DNA of 64,000 nucleotides from Symsagittifera roscoffensis (GCF_963678635.1 NC_087066.1:7965954-8029953), one strand, 5' to 3'. Counted from the first letter of the stretch, positions 1 to 12,433 are shown. Translations and numbers: made by a program. The notes: generated by a model from the sequence alone, not told the origin.

Positions 1-180
1 ACACAAACTGGGAGTGTAAAATCAAATATAGAGTTTTGTTTTTTCAATCAAAATTAGATCTAAAGCTGCAATTTATAATGCCTGAGAAAAACAGTTTTCA
101 AATTCATGTGGAAATCCTCGAAAATGATACAATAAGTTCTACAACAGCTGGTAGTGTTCAATAAATTATAGAGTTTTGCT

Positions 181-1310
181 TTTGAAGAGTGGAAAGAAAG
201 ATAACTGCGGAAACTACAGACCAGTTTTTCTTTTTATCCAGTAATCAGTAATACGCTTGAAAAACTAATCTGTATCAGAATGAAAAATTTCATATCATTG
301 CAAAAAATTTTGACGCCAAATCAATTTGGATATCATTCAAAAAATCAACCTTAAGTGCAGCATTGGATATTATAGAGACAATTTCGAAAAGTTTGTCAGC
401 TAAAGATGGTGTAGCATGAACCTTAATTGATTTGTCCAAATCATTTGAAACCGTTACTCATTCAATTTTTCTTGAAAAATATTATCAATATGGCTCTAGA
501 TACACAATTCATGGACTTCTGAAGGTATACCTTGAAAACAGATATCATTGCAAAAAATTTTGACGCCAAATCAATTTGGATATCATTCAAAAAATCAACC
601 TTAAGTGCAGCATTGGATATTATAGAGACAATTTCGAAAAGTTTGTCAGCTAAAGATGGTGTAGCATGAACCTTAATTGATTTGTCCAAATCATTTGAAA
701 CCGTTACTCATTCAATTTTTCTTGAAAAATATTATCAATATGGCTCTAGATACACAATTCATGGACTTCTGAAGGTATACCTTGAAAACAGATATCAAAT
801 GTTGATATTGAAAAACAGTTATCACAGAAACGTTCGATAGAGTGTGGAGTTCCCCAAGGTTTGGCTCTTAGCCTCTTACTGTTTCCGCTTCATGTGAACG
901 ATCTTCCTGAAGTACTAATTACAGAATAACTATTTTTGCAGATGACGCAATATTGTTTGGAATCGTTGAAGATGAAAGTAAAACAATGTGCGTCGAATTA
1001 CAGCTCATTTCGTCATGGATGGAGAGCAATAAACTTATTTCATAGGAAATGACATATCTAAGCGTTACATTAGACATTACTCTTAAGTACAAACAACATA
1101 TCAATCATTTGAAGTATCGATTGTCATCACACACAGGCAAAACTTATCACTAGAAACTGTTTTTGAGTCAGAAATCTTTTTAAAAACTTTGTAAGGCTCA
1201 CATTCAACCAGTGTTACAATATGGAGGGCTGTTATATGGTCTGGCAAGTAATACTGATTTAAACGTTGTTCAGATAGCGCAGAACAGAATTTTACGAAAT
1301 CTTTTTAACC
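181..1310 (+). pseudogene. Degenerate non-LTR retrotransposon (LINE) reverse transcriptase
   Basis: Conceptual translation across frames gives the ordered landmarks of a LINE reverse transcriptase: a GNYRPV block near 200, a segment resembling the motif-A region (LIDLSKSFE) near 430, a VEFP/GVPQG-like block near 850, a FADDA-like catalytic motif near 940, and a distal thumb segment resembling QPVLQYGGLLYG near 1210. The frame is broken by many stops and shifts, and no endonuclease domain is visible before position 181, so this is a 5'-truncated dead copy. The order and the QYG thumb signature fit jockey/CR1-type LINEs of animals, but the clade is not settled. An exact internal duplication (292-791) repeats the motif-A region. 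Confidence 0.75.
292..791 (+). repeat. Exact 250-bp tandem duplication inside the LINE relic
   Basis: Copy 1 (292-541) and copy 2 (542-791) are identical by eye over 250 bp, although the surrounding LINE is heavily mutated. The duplication therefore arose long after the LINE died, or is an assembly artefact. Confidence 0.9.
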
Positions 1311-2719
1311 TATAAAAAAGCGGACAGTTTTTGTGTTTCTTCTAGCAAACAATCAAATTTTATCTGGTAATTAGCATGTTTTTTTTCTATTGGTTGAATT
1401 TCTGTATTTTTTTTATCTTGCAGTCAGAGGTCTCAGCCAATTTCCATCCCGATTTGTGCAAAGTTTTGTATCCAATAGGTGACATACTGCTTAAAGAAGG
1501 CTAAGGGCAAACAAGTTCGAGTGTGACCTTAACCAAACAAAAAATTTTTGTGTGATTGTATGGGTGTTAGCATGCTATTCTACATAAATTGAGCTATTCT
1601 ATTTCATATAATTACCATGAAATATTGTCGGGTATTGCTGAATTCTACATTAATTTCTAAAAAGCCGTTTGAGCACACAACCAGTTAAGCCAACAAAAAA
1701 TACGCGCAGCTAAGCTCAAATTAAAATATTGGCATGTCGTATAGAACAACTGTTCGTGTAATTGGGTTTCCTAACAAGTTGGGTTTTCTAACAATTTTAG
1801 GAAAAAAACTCCATAGCTCTTGTTTTGGTGCTTTTATAGAAAATTGAAGGGTAGTTTTGAACCTAAAGGCATGCAAAAACCTGTTTCGGTGGTGGCGATC
1901 TTACGTGCGCTGCAGTTGAATGATTTAATTTTAGCTGATTCATAGTGATCATTGAGAAGAAGTACCAATTAGGGATCAGAATGATCACAAACAATAAACA
2001 GATGATTAGTGACAAATTGAAAACGTGAGATCATGAGCAATCACCATATTACTGACACTCGTTGATCCCTTTGGGATCCCAAATCGAATTTAGCGTTTTT
2101 TTCTTAAAACTAATTTTTGGCCCTGAGGATTTATCTTCACTATATAGTAGAAGTTTCACCACCTTTGATGATCGTTTCTTCTTTTCCATGACCGAGGTTT
2201 AACGTTAACATCAATCATATAGTTAGCTTATGATTCTTTTTTTGTAAAGACTAAACCATCCCGGGTTGACCTCTTTAGACCGAAAATGAAAATCAAACAA
2301 TTCCATAAACTAGGTCTATAAAAATACTACTCGTACAAATTTCATGCAATTTGCTAAAATGATGTCATCGGCTTTTCAAAGAACTTCTCTCAAAAAAATT
2401 TTTGGCACAAAAGTTGGTGTATCGTAATAAAAAAGAAAAAAATTCGTGACCAAAAAATGCTGTTCATACAATTTCTATACATGGAAATTGTAAGATTAGC
2501 TTTCTTTTGATGGCGAAAACCAAAGTTTTTCCAAAATTGCCCAAGAACCGCAAATCGAATTTTGTTCCCAAATAAACATTTTACAAAACAAAACTTTTTG
2601 AAAGCAAAATAAAATTTTTTGTGTGCATAACGTAGTCCTGGATACACTAATATTGGATTCGTTTTCCTTTTTGCTCAATAATTTTTTTCAAAAACGCTTT
2701 AAACTCCTATTTTTATTGT
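1311..2719. other. AT-rich stretch with no gene seen
   Basis: No coding signal was found. Around 2255-2500 there are scraps of the family that carries the CCCGGGTTGACC end word seen again near 3400, 6925 and 11840, but no intact copy could be delimited. Confidence 0.5.
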
Positions 2720-2925
2720 ATCATTACGAGGCCAAACTGTGCGTTTTGTGAATTGTGAGCGGATTCCGTAACAAGGACGCTCCCTTTGTTCTTCTTTTGT
2801 TCTTTACTTTCCTTTGATCGTTCCGACAAAATTTTCACATGTGTAAAGACTTGTCTCTGGAATCCAGGAATATACAGACACAAAATTGTGCTCCTATACA
2901 GTGCAAAGTTTGGCCTCGTAATGAT
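2720..2925. mobile_element. 206-bp palindrome-ended MITE, copy 1
   Basis: The ends form a perfect inverted repeat, ATCATTACGAGGCCAAACT at the left and its reverse complement at the right. The interior contains a GCGGATTCCG word and a GGAATCCAGGAA word. Related copies lie at 16162-16364 and 23784-23965, and a minus-strand fragment lies at 36440-36501. The short non-coding body, the TIRs and the dispersed copies make it a MITE. The superfamily is unknown because a target duplication cannot be separated from the palindromic ends. Confidence 0.75.
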
Positions 2926-3551
2926 GGAAAACTTAAGTATGTCTTCATCAATTTCTGATAAATTAAGCATTCAAATTTTAAAAATAAATATCGTTAAAAA
3001 AATTTTTCTTCACTTTCATTATATCATTTGTGTAACACAGCTTGAAAACAATTAAGGTAGTATCAGCTCAGTTCGTAATGCAGATCTTTTTTAGGTTCAG
3101 GTCGTAATTGTTATGCAAGATCCGACCAACTTTTGGTGACTCCAGCTTTGCGTAAACCAAGGTCTTTGCACCAAGGTCTTTACGAACAGAAACAAAACAT
3201 TTTCAAAAAATAAATTTTGAAAAAAAAAACAAATTTTGTGCTTTATGGAAAAAAATTTGTCATACAGTTTTCATATATGGAAAAATGCTTATCATAGAGG
3301 TTTTATACAACTTTCTGTACAAATGGAATTGTATGGAAGTGCATAGTAAAAAGTTTTTCATATATGGAAATTGCATGATAAGAAAATTTGGTCAACCCGG
3401 TCTCTAGTAACAAAAATCGAGAAGATCCCGGATCGAGTTGCATTATTTATAACGCGACCAAATACGCGACAGACTACATGATTGCACTTCGCAGAAGCAC
3501 AGAGATTTCTGATTCGCTCAAAACTCGACGGTCATGCATATTCTAGAACGC
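2926..3551. other. Intergenic stretch with one short repeat
   Basis: No gene seen. It contains the short repeat at 3225-3412 and otherwise AT-rich unique-looking sequence. Confidence 0.5.
3225..3412. repeat. Short interspersed repeat ending in GGTCAACCCGG, copy 1
   Basis: This segment shares a run of similar words with 6735-6930 (ATGCTTATCATAGAG, then TTTTATACA, a TGGAATTGTATG block, ATGATAAG, GGTCAACCCGG) in the same order and spacing. A partial inverted copy is visible near 11836-11890 and a diverged one near 56530-56662. Internal sense and antisense versions of the ATCATACA word give it a palindromic character, so it is probably another MITE family. Confidence 0.5.
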
Positions 3552-4524
3552 CCCGCACCGAGCGCTCATGGATTCTAATCGATTATAATGAATTTCCGAG
3601 ACCAATATAATCCATTATAATCCATTACAGATGTAAAATTCAGACCACGAAATTGATTATATTGCCATTATAAACAATTATTTTTTAAAAAAATTCAGGA
3701 TAATCCATTATAATCGATTATAATCCATAATTTTTGTCACTAAAAATCAACTAATTTTTTGCCAAGATAATACATTATAATCGACTGTTTTTGAAATAAG
3801 AATCCATTATAATCCATTATAATCGATTATAATCCATTTCATTTTTCGAACTAAATTTGCGAGAAATTTGCAGAATTTATGCCTATGCCATGTCTTTTAC
3901 TAAACGCCATGTCTCAAGGTCATCCACTCGCCCTCTTTTTTTTAAAATCCCCCCCCCCCCACTAAAGGTGGGGTTAAACTGGGGAGGGGGGAGGTGTAAA
4001 CTGAGGTGGTGTAAACTGGGGGGTATAATCTGGGAGAGGGGGTAAACCGAGAGGGGGGGGGTGGGCAGGGGGAGGATCGGGTAAACTGGGCGAAGGGTAA
4101 ACTGGGAGGGAATTAACGGGGGGGGGGGGGTAAACTGGGTGGGGGGAGTGAACTGGGGAGGGGGTAAACTGGGGAGGGGGTAAACTTGGGTGGGGGGTAA
4201 ATTGGGGGAGGGGGTAAACTGTGCGAAGGGGGTAAACTGGGGCGCTTAACTGGGGGTGGTAAGCTGGGGCGCTTAACTGGGGGTGATAAACTGGGTGGGG
4301 GGGGGGGTTGTAAACTGGGGGAAGGGGTAAACTGGGGCGGGGGGCGGTGTTTTTTGTGGTAAAAAAATTATAAAACTGTAAATTGAAGTGTTAAACTGCG
4401 ATGAATTGAAAAAATTGAGACAAAAAATGTATAATTTTTATTCTGAAATGTATTATTTTATGAAATGTAATGCGTAGCAGCTGCACTAAACAGAAAATGA
4501 GATAACTTGGGCGCTCGGTGCGGG
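3552..4524. mobile_element. Composite TIR element with ATTATAATC tract and G-rich minisatellite, copy 1
   Basis: The ends are inverted repeats: CCCGCACCGAGCGCTC at the left and GCGCTCGGTGCGGG at the right. The interior has a fixed order: repeats of ATAATCGATTATAATCC-type words (about 3575-3840), a TAAACTGGGG minisatellite (about 3940-4345), then an AT-rich tail with GAAAATGAGATAA near the right end. Two other copies (17818-18445 and 19341-20247) keep the same parts, so this is a mobile non-autonomous DNA element and not a chance microsatellite. No transposase is present and the superfamily is unknown. Confidence 0.75.
3940..4345 (+). repeat. G-rich minisatellite, unit about TAAACTGGGGNGGGG
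   Basis: Well over a dozen imperfect units of roughly 12-25 bp, each with a TAAACTGGG core and a G run of variable length. The closely spaced G runs are compatible with G-quadruplex formation on the plus strand. Confidence 0.9.
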
Positions 4525-4894
4525 TCAAAACCTGCGTTGAAAAAGTCCCCACGTGACTCGGGACTCGAACGCACTACACTACAATCGCCCAAAGAGATTT
4601 TTGCGACCACAATTTTGCAGTCGCAGGGCCGAGACTTTAAGTCGGGCAAAATCGCGACTTGAGTCGCGACGGTCACACAAGGTCCGGATAATTGCGACTC
4701 AGTCGCACAAAGGGAATGTCACTACCAACTCTTCGCAGTCGCCAACAAAGTTGCAACTTTAGTCAAGATTTTCTTGAATATCAATGTAAACAAAGTAGTT
4801 TTAGTGTTCGGTTTGTTTGCTAGCATACTGCGCAACAGATTCAAAGAGCAAAACTGTCCAGTATTTGGGTGTTTTCATTGTGCAGTTACTAAAG
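4525..4894. other. Short CpG-containing stretch
   Basis: No gene seen. Between about 4585 and 4745 the words GCGACT, AGTCGC and GTCGCGAC recur in both orientations, giving local hairpin potential in an otherwise AT-rich area. Confidence 0.4.
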
Positions 4895-5281
4895 TGAGTT
4901 ATATTTGAGGTGCAACTCATAGAGTAATTTCGGATAGGGTACACCGTCTGCTCGTCACGCTATCTTATTTTCGGCCGGATAGATTCGTGCAACTTCTTAG
5001 TCTAATACCGATCCTAATCTTACTCTCATATCTACTAGTCTCAGGGTGTTTAACTAGTCTCTGCTAGGCTCAATAGATCTAGAGTATACTGGCTTTTTGC
5101 GATTGCTAAAGATCTCTTGGAGAGGCAACTAATTTGTAAGTTAAATTAAAATCTCTCTGGTGCTGAAATTACAAGTTAGATGGATTTTAGATGGATCGTG
5201 ATTGATTAATATTAAATATTTTATAGAGATAAAATATCCAATGTATAACCAAAGAGTAAATATAGTTTATATCTAGTTCCA
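4895..5281 (-). mobile_element. Diverged LTR of the large gypsy-type element, minus strand
   Basis: Read as the reverse complement, this segment aligns end to end with the 411-bp LTRs at 37910 and 56043. It starts TGAGTT on the plus strand and ends GTTCCA, so the TG...CA termini are kept. It shares the long GTAATTTCGGATAGGGTACA block and the TCTCTGGTGCTGAAATTACA block but carries many substitutions and small indels. It is therefore an older insertion of the same family. It directly adjoins matching 3' internal sequence (5282-6710). Confidence 0.85.
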
Positions 5282-6710
5282 CCCATCCGGCGTTTACAGA
5301 GTTTTGAATCTTAGATCTTCTATCTGTAATGAAGGATGGATGTTGGTCGTTGTTGTTTGACGAGCATCATTTCCTGATTTGTTCTTGAAGAAGAAAGCTC
5401 CAAGAAGCTGGAGTCATTGATAGGAAGTTGTTAGTTATCGTTTAACAAAGACTATGACTGTCAATGAAATCAATCTGATTTCAAGTTGGTTTGTTATGAT
5501 CGTTTGTTCTTGATCGGTTGTGGAGAACTGTGTTTCGATCTAGTTTGGGAATGGCGTGAAGATCGTGTTTGGAGGGGATGCCTTGTAACTCGGATTTGTA
5601 CGTATGATTGAACATCGAGATGGTCATTGGTCTGATTCAATGAAGTCCTTTTCTGCGAAGTCAAGTCGTACTCTAAATCCTTTATGAGCTGTGAATGTGA
5701 GCGGCATCTCAGTTGTATTTAGCCATCCTGTAGGTTGAGTGTGATGGAATTGTCTAGTCTTTGGATGCTTGTTCTTGTGGTTCTTTGTGATCTATGTACT
5801 GCATATTATAATTTACAATTTATAAAATTTTGTTAGTTCTTATTTTTTGGTGATGATTTTGATTAATTGTTTTCGCAAAAGCGTTTTAGTTTTAGTTCAG
5901 TTACTTTTAAGAGTTACTCACACTTGAGTACCTCTTGTCAAAAATAGTGATGTGGTCACAAAGCGTGAGTGTAGCACGGTGGGTTAGGCCGGCTATAGAG
6001 CATGCTCAGAACGTCCTCTCTGGTGGGTTAGGCCAGGAAGGGGAGTATGATTTCGTGCTGGTTTTTTGAGGGGTCCTGTTTTGTGTTTACTTTTGTGTTA
6101 TATGATTTTTCGTTGGTTGTGTCCTTTCCTCAAAAATCAAATTGTTTGTGATTTGAGTTTGTCTTGCGACTTTTTGGTCTTTTATTGTTTCTTTTTTTGA
6201 CTTGGTAATAGTCTTCAAAATAATAATTTATCCAATTTTAAGCTGGTTTAATCCGGTTTGGGTTCCGTGGGTTTTCTTTTCTTAGTCATGCTGTTAGTTT
6301 ATGGTTTATGGTTTTTAGTCAGCTGCGTTGGTTAGTTTGGTTATTATATAATTCCATTCCAACCGGGTTAAAGGAAAAGTGGAAACTTGTTATTGCTTGT
6401 TTGAGTTGTTGCTAGTGCAAACTTAAAACTTGAATTCAATATTTTAATTCGTGCGCGAGCTGTGCGTTTGTGGATAGAATTTCTGTGCGTTTAAACAGAA
6501 GTTATAGAAAAGGTTAGTACTGCATTTCATTTGTATGAATTTACTGCTTTTAAGGTGAAATTTTACTGCTTTTGGGGTTGAAAGGTATAAATTGATTTTC
6601 ATCGTATTTTAAATTTACTACATTTAGGGGAATAAATTAGAAATGAATTTACCACTTTGAATTAACTTTTACTTCATCATTTAGTGCTGTTGGTTTAATA
6701 GAGTTCAAAA
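5282..6710 (-). mobile_element. 3' non-coding end of an older relative of the large LTR element
   Basis: In reverse orientation this matches the 54610-56042 region of the intact element: the polypurine-like CCATCCG next to the LTR, the GGATGGATG block (near 5333), the GGGTTAGGCC direct repeats (5981-6035), the hairpin near 5910, the CCAACCGGGTTAAAGGAAA block near 6360 and the AAAGGTTAGTACTGC block near 6510. Similarity stops near 6710. No coding part is left, so this copy is truncated at its 5' side. A TTTTGTGGTCACAAAGC-like word next to the GGCC module is among the best conserved parts. Confidence 0.8.
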
Positions 6711-6734
6711 TGGAAACACAACCAAAATTTTTCA

Positions 6735-6930
6735 GAAATTAAATTTATGAACAAAAAATAACTTTTTGGTTTATGGAGAAAATACCTATCATACAATTAC
6801 CATTTATGGGAACATGCTTATCATAGAGTTTTTATACAGTTTTCTGTAAGTATGGAATTGTATGAAATTGTATGAAAAGAAATTTCCCATCTATGAGAAT
6901 TGTATGATAAGCATTTTTGGTCAACCCGGG
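6735..6930. repeat. Short interspersed repeat ending in GGTCAACCCGGG, copy 2
   Basis: Same word order as 3225-3412, ending in TTTTTGGTCAACCCGGG. It directly abuts block A at 6931. Confidence 0.5.
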
Positions 6931-7689
6931 TACCGACGTGGGTTTGTATTTGCGGTTCATGAATATCGACAGAATTGAGAGTTATCAGCAAATTAGAATT
7001 TCCGCTATTGAACTCTGCGACAGTGCAGAACTTTTTTATTTTTGGTTGAAAACTTTTTTGAAAGTTATGCAAAAAAATTGAACATTTTTGAAGGAAAGTT
7101 CCGATTATAACTTATTCATGACAAAAAGTCCCCTCTCTAATTACATTCTTAGATCCTAATCTTGAAAAAATTGAAAGACTATTTGAAATAAAAGTTCTAC
7201 GATAGCGATTTTTGGTCATATCGGGATTTTTTCGTCTGAAATTCAGCAGTCGAGAAGCAATTTTAAGTCGAGTAGTTTTAAGTTATGCCCTCAAGCTTAA
7301 TATGATTTTCAGACAGAAAATTGATTCTTACCTTTTTTAACCAACTAATAAGATTCTGTGTTGAATTTTTTATGATTTCAGAAGGAAAAGGTAACCGGCC
7401 GAGAAGTCATACACATATGTAGCCAATCGAACTGCTCACGCCATGTGGTAACCACCAAGGCCAATCAAATTAGCCAGGCCGACATTTCCTAACCAAAACC
7501 ATACATAAACATTTTGATCAGTATTATAGTGTTTGATAAATGGTTCTTACCAAAAATAAGTTTAAAATTAGCGATGAAAAACGTAACAGTTTTAATTCAA
7601 GAATCATTCAAAAACACCTGGGGGCAAACTATTTTAGAAAATTAATTGTGACATTCTGCCAGATGGCACAGCGCAACCTTCCGGCGACA

Positions 7690-8520
7690 CGAGAAGAAAC
7701 GAATAAAGGCCTCATTAACGAAAAAGTATTGCGAAGGAGGGTAGGAATATTCTGGAATTTTTAATTTTAAAATTTCGATTGAAGAGTGAATATTTCTCAG
7801 AAATACAAAAAGACGGCCATTTTGACGAAAAACGACGAAAAAAAACAGAACAACGACAGATATTGTGGAAAACGGTCGCACAAGAGACAAAAAACACGAA
7901 GCCTCTTATCGTGGCAACAACACACGATAAGACTCTTAGCAGCGGAAATTGGTGGAGAAGGAAGCTTCAGTGGGGAAGGAATATTCCACGGAACCCTCCC
8001 GTGCCGCAAATTGGAAGAGATAAGAACGTTATCTCAGGAAGATTACGGGAGCGGAGGCTTGGTCCCCCAGAGACTGTTTTATGTGAAGGGACTATATAAA
8101 ACTGACTTTGTAGCTACTTGGATGTCGTAGAAGTCTGAATTAACACCGGTATAATTTGATATTTTAGAATATGAGTAGCTAGAAAGAGGAAAGGGTCAAT
8201 CCATCTCCATTGGATTTAATATAGAACTGTCACACAAAAACTTATTAAAATAGGTTGTTCGAGCCGTGTTTTTAATGGCAATCACGTAGTCTGAGGATCC
8301 GAGACTCAGCTATGTGGTTGTGTTCGCATGTAAACGAAAGCTGATCAAAAGTCGTTTGATTGATGGCCTAAAAATGGTAACTTTTTACTTAGCCCTAAAC
8401 AGACCAGAAAATCAACTGGCAAGGTCGAGACGGTGAAAAACGAGTAGGATTAAGGTAACTGACGCCTGCCAGTCGTTAATAGGTACTTTTTCTACGCTCC
8501 GTCGCTGTGTAGTATTTGGG
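7690..8520 (+). other. Unassigned segment inserted in block A, LTR-like or promoter-like
   Basis: This stretch is absent from block B and is richer in G+C than its surroundings. It carries a clean TATATAA at 8093, a purine-rich GGAAGG region before it and a CCATTGGATTTAATATAG stretch after it. The look is that of an LTR or promoter left by a retroelement, but TG/CA ends and a target duplication could not be fixed. The short open frames across it (for example 7779-8099) show no recognisable domain. Confidence 0.35.
8093..8100 (+). promoter_or_regulatory. Candidate TATA box
   Basis: TATATAA in the setting GGGACTATATAAAACTG, within the inserted segment of block A. It would drive transcription toward 8130. 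No downstream gene was recognised, so this probably belongs to a dead retroelement LTR. Confidence 0.35.
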
Positions 8521-9479
8521 CGAATGTTACAAATTTTAATCTTGATCAGCGTTATAGTGCTTGCAAAACAGTTGTCACGAAAAAAAGTATAAAAATAGTG
8601 ATGAAGAAGGCAAAATATTCTATTTAAGAATCATTTGAAAACATATGAAGTAAAATGATTGACATTTTCTACGCCACGCGATAATAATTTTTATCAACAA
8701 GGAACAAAATAAAAGTTGAACATCAGATTGTCCAGGCCGCGAAGTATAATTCAGAAACTAATTTTAGTCTTGATCGGCGTTTTAGTTCTTGCAAAACAGT
8801 AGTTAAAGACACAAAAGTAGTTAAAGTTAGTCTAAAGTTAGTTAGAAAAAAGGCACCATTTTCGGTTGAAGAACTGTTTGAAAACAATTTCATCAAAAAG
8901 ACTGTGTCATTTCATAAGAACAAAACAATCATCAGCGCCATCGCAGAGAAAGAAAACCTGCTTGATGGTTCTTCCACGCCAAAATAAATCAAAATTATGC
9001 CAAAAAAAATCAGTTGATTTTTTTTTCCAGATTAGTTCGATTGATGATCAAACTGAGCTGAATACTAATCTTTCACCAGAATTTTGATAACTGTGGTCAT
9101 TGGGCGCAAAAACCAAGGCGGAGACGAGCGTGACACACACCCCTTGCGATAGCACGAAAACATAGCATTACCGATTATTAGACAAGAGATAAAACGAGAG
9201 CCACTAAGTCACAGAAATGAAAGTTAACAAAAACACCAGAAATTGGTCTCAGGTTAGGTTCAGTCTGTGGAAAACAAGTCCAGCGGTAAAACTGTCGGCA
9301 TTGAAAAATAATCAGTCACAATCATTGAGCGGCAACCAAGCCGCTAAACTTGGTTAAATTCACGTTGAGTCGATTATACAATTGTTTTGATTCAAAACCT
9401 TAAGCTACTGTCATCCGGCATAGATAGATAAAACTCCACATAAAATTTATATTGTATTTGTACATCATTTATGTTTTGA

Positions 9480-11500
9480 TATTATGTACTGTTAATGTGT
9501 ACTCGTCGATTGACCTTGATAGCGAGGACGAGGACGGCGGTTAAAGTGAACTACGGTTCAGAAAGAGAATTAACGTTAACATTAAATAGTTGTTTTAACT
9601 TCTCTCTCTCAAGAGCCCCACAAGAGGCATACGAGTACGCAATACGACGAGAAAAAGGAATAAAACACAGTCGCACAATGAAAATAGATCCGTTCGGAGA
9701 TCAATATTGACTACAAAACAAGAGCCAGTACATTACGTTAATGCACGTGGCAGACAAAACCAGCTGAACAATCAAAACAATCAGCGAGGTCGGGGCGGTT
9801 TCCGCGGCCGACCGTATCCACGTGGATCACAAAACACAAGGGGTCAGGAAAAACAACAACGAAACACAAATTCAAGACAATGTTATAAGTGTGGGAACCA
9901 ATAAGGTCCGAACCATCTACAATCATGTCCAGCAAAAGACAAAATTTGCTCAAAATGTGCAAAATGCGGACACTTCGCAAAAGTTTGTCGTTTTACAAAC
10001 GTAAAAGTCTTAGGAAACACAAATGAAGAACAGCAAGAGGGAACAGAAATAGAGAGCACGGAAACTGACAACGACTCGTCGCATATGCTGAGTTCACCAC
10101 AAACAAAATTTGGGAAGACTACCAAATAGACAAATTCTCCGTAATGGTGATATCAGAATCATTCGAAATAAAAAACACAAAAACACTATCGGAAGACGAT
10201 CTAAATGGACATATTGTTAAATTGAAGACAAACACAACGAAACTATTCGCTATTGCTGACTCGGGCAGACCAGTGTCTTTCCTAAACGAAAAAACCGCTC
10301 AACGAATACAACAAAACGGTCAAACGGCAATTTTTAGAAAAATCCCGCCGGAGGATACTGCCAGAAATCTAACATGCTATAACGGCGAATCAATACATCC
10401 AAAAGGAAGACTTATAGCCACAATTGAGTCGGGAGGATAGAAAATACAAACAGCTCCGTTCATCATAGTGGATGACCACAAAGTAAATAACATAGGACGG
10501 AATTTACTACCACGCATCGGTATTAGATTGATTCAGGAATAACAAACACACATGGTTCTCAATATATAAGGAAACGACGAGTCCAACCACGAATTTAAAC
10601 AATGGTTCAAGGATAATTTTCAACAATTATGCGTACGCATAGGGAAGTCAAAACACCACGTAATGAGAACACAATTCAGTAACGAACTCAAACCGATACA
10701 GCAAAAGGGCAGACGTATACCAATACATCTACAAGAAAGGGTCGAAACAGAATTAAACAAATTGATGGACGAGAAACACATCATCAAACTCGATGAAAGT
10801 TCAGACAAACAATTCATCAGCCCAAAAGTTATCACAGTTAAAAAGGAGCAAACAGTTAAACTGGCCCTAGAATCCAAAAAGATTAACAAACACATACATA
10901 AAAACAAATACCGAATGCCCAACATAGACCTACTTCTGGACAACATCACACAAGTGGTGAAATCAGACAAGTCAAAATCAGACATTATTCTCCACACTCG
11001 ATTTAAAATACGCATACTCACAAATCCCGTTGGATAAAGCAACAAGAGAGCAATGTAATTTCAGCCTCATTGGCGGTAAGGCTACAGGAACATACCAATT
11101 CCAGACGGGATTTTACGGTCTTACGGATATGCTGGCAGAGTTCTAGAAAGCAGTTGATTTAACATTTACTAACTGCAATAAGACGATATCTCAATTGTAA
11201 CGAAAGAAACCATAGAGACACACCGACAAAAACTCCAAACGGTGCTAACGAAACTCGACAAGGAAAATCTCGAAAGTTCTTATGCAAGCAATTCGATTGG
11301 TTAGGTTTCAACATCAACAGTGAAGGAACCAAACCACTTATAAAGAAAACTGAAGCGATTGAAAAATTATCGCCTCCCAAAACTTTCAAACAACTAAAAA
11401 GTTTCATGGGCTCACTACACCACCTTACAAGATATATACCGAATTTGGCACAAACAGCGGCAGCTCTACGGCCTTTACTATTTGATTTCAATTTTTAAAA
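9480..11500 (+). pseudogene. Ty3/gypsy gag-pol relic (gag end, zinc knuckles, protease, partial RT)
   Basis: Order of landmarks: a gag-like tail (EAYEYAIRREKGIKHSRT, about 9630-9680), CCHC-type zinc knuckles (CYKCGNQ near 9880; CSKCAKCGHFAKVC near 9950), an aspartic-protease segment with ADSGR in place of the usual D-S/T-G-A (near 10255), an RT amino-terminal region (10663-11037) and a late RT/connection segment (KTFKQLKSFMGSLHHLTRYIPN, about 11385-11440). Stops and shifts occur throughout, the YXDD-coding part is deleted near 11150, and RNase H, integrase and both LTRs are missing. It sits where block A stops matching block B. Its protein signatures differ from the large element, so it is a separate gypsy lineage. 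Confidence 0.8.
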
Positions 11501-12220
11501 TAAACTAAGTTTTTGGAAAATTGTTATAGATTATTATCAATTATAATAGATTTTTTTTGAAAACCTGACATGTCAAAAATAAAAAAAAATAAAATAAAAA
11601 AATCACTAAAATAAAACTTTTATAAGAATTAATTATCAGTCTCGGCTTAGCTGCAAGCCTATTTTTAATCAAATGACGCTGAGATCATACGTCCTGAGAC
11701 CATAGAAATATGAGAACCCCAATCTAGGATTTTGTTGGAAAAATTGTTTACCGGGGAAAAAATACTCTACAATTCGTTAAGGCTTGCTACGGGGTCGAGA
11801 TAGTCGACGTATGTTTCGACTTTGAAAATTGAGCAAAATCAGCCACGGGTTGACCATCCTACAAAAATATAATTCTCTTATCATAGAACTTCGCTTATAA
11901 GATTTTTAGAACTGCTTGTAAGGAAAATTTGAGGATAACCACTTTTTCCCAAAGTTTAAAAACGTCACCGAAAACATTTTCAAGGTGTTTTTGTTCCGTA
12001 ATAGCAGATAAAAAACAATTTCGGATTTTTTCGAGTTTTTTCAAATTATGCATGTAAAAAACTTAAGAGAATGATTATAATGTCTGCATTTCAAGGAAAA
12101 GTTTCCGAAGCAGAAAGTTTGATTTTTTTTTCGATAAATCTCCCAGTTATAGATGATTAGCGGGTCAAAATTATTTCTGAGACACTGCAAAACCAATTTT
12201 GACGAATCATGTCATATAGC
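11501..12220. other. Intergenic stretch, no gene seen
   Basis: AT-rich, with no coding signal. A partial inverted copy of the GGTCAACCCGG repeat lies at about 11836-11890. Confidence 0.45.
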
Positions 12221-12433
12221 TACCGACGTCGGTTTGTATGCGCCGTTCATGAGTATCGACAAAATTGCTAGTTACTAGTTAGTTACAGTGCAGAACTTTT
12301 TCACTTTCGGTGCAAAAAAAAATGTTGTAAGAAAGTTCCGATCTTATAACTTTTTTAAGACCAAAAGTCCCCTCTCTTGTAACAATATTCTTAGAGCCTT
12401 TTTTGGAAAAATTGTAAGACTATTTGAAAAAAG

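Larger units (their letters stand above)
6931..9410. repeat. Non-coding duplicated block, copy A
   Basis: Collinear with 12221-15090 (block B), starting at TACCGACGT and ending near AAACCTTAAGCTACT. Within each block a sub-unit of roughly 230 bp is itself repeated: the words TTGATCAGCGTTATAGTG, CTTGCAAAACAGTTG and CCAGGCCG recur near 7510, 8540 and 8775. No credible coding sequence was found. Compared with B, copy A has an extra segment of about 0.8 kb (about 7690-8520) and lacks the MITE and the Tc1-like insertion found in B, so it serves as an empty-site reference for both. Identity was judged by eye only. Confidence 0.7.

Noticed and set aside
10620-11045. 141-codon minus-strand ORF
   Set aside because: It lies antisense to the recognisable RT segment of the gypsy relic (10663-11037).
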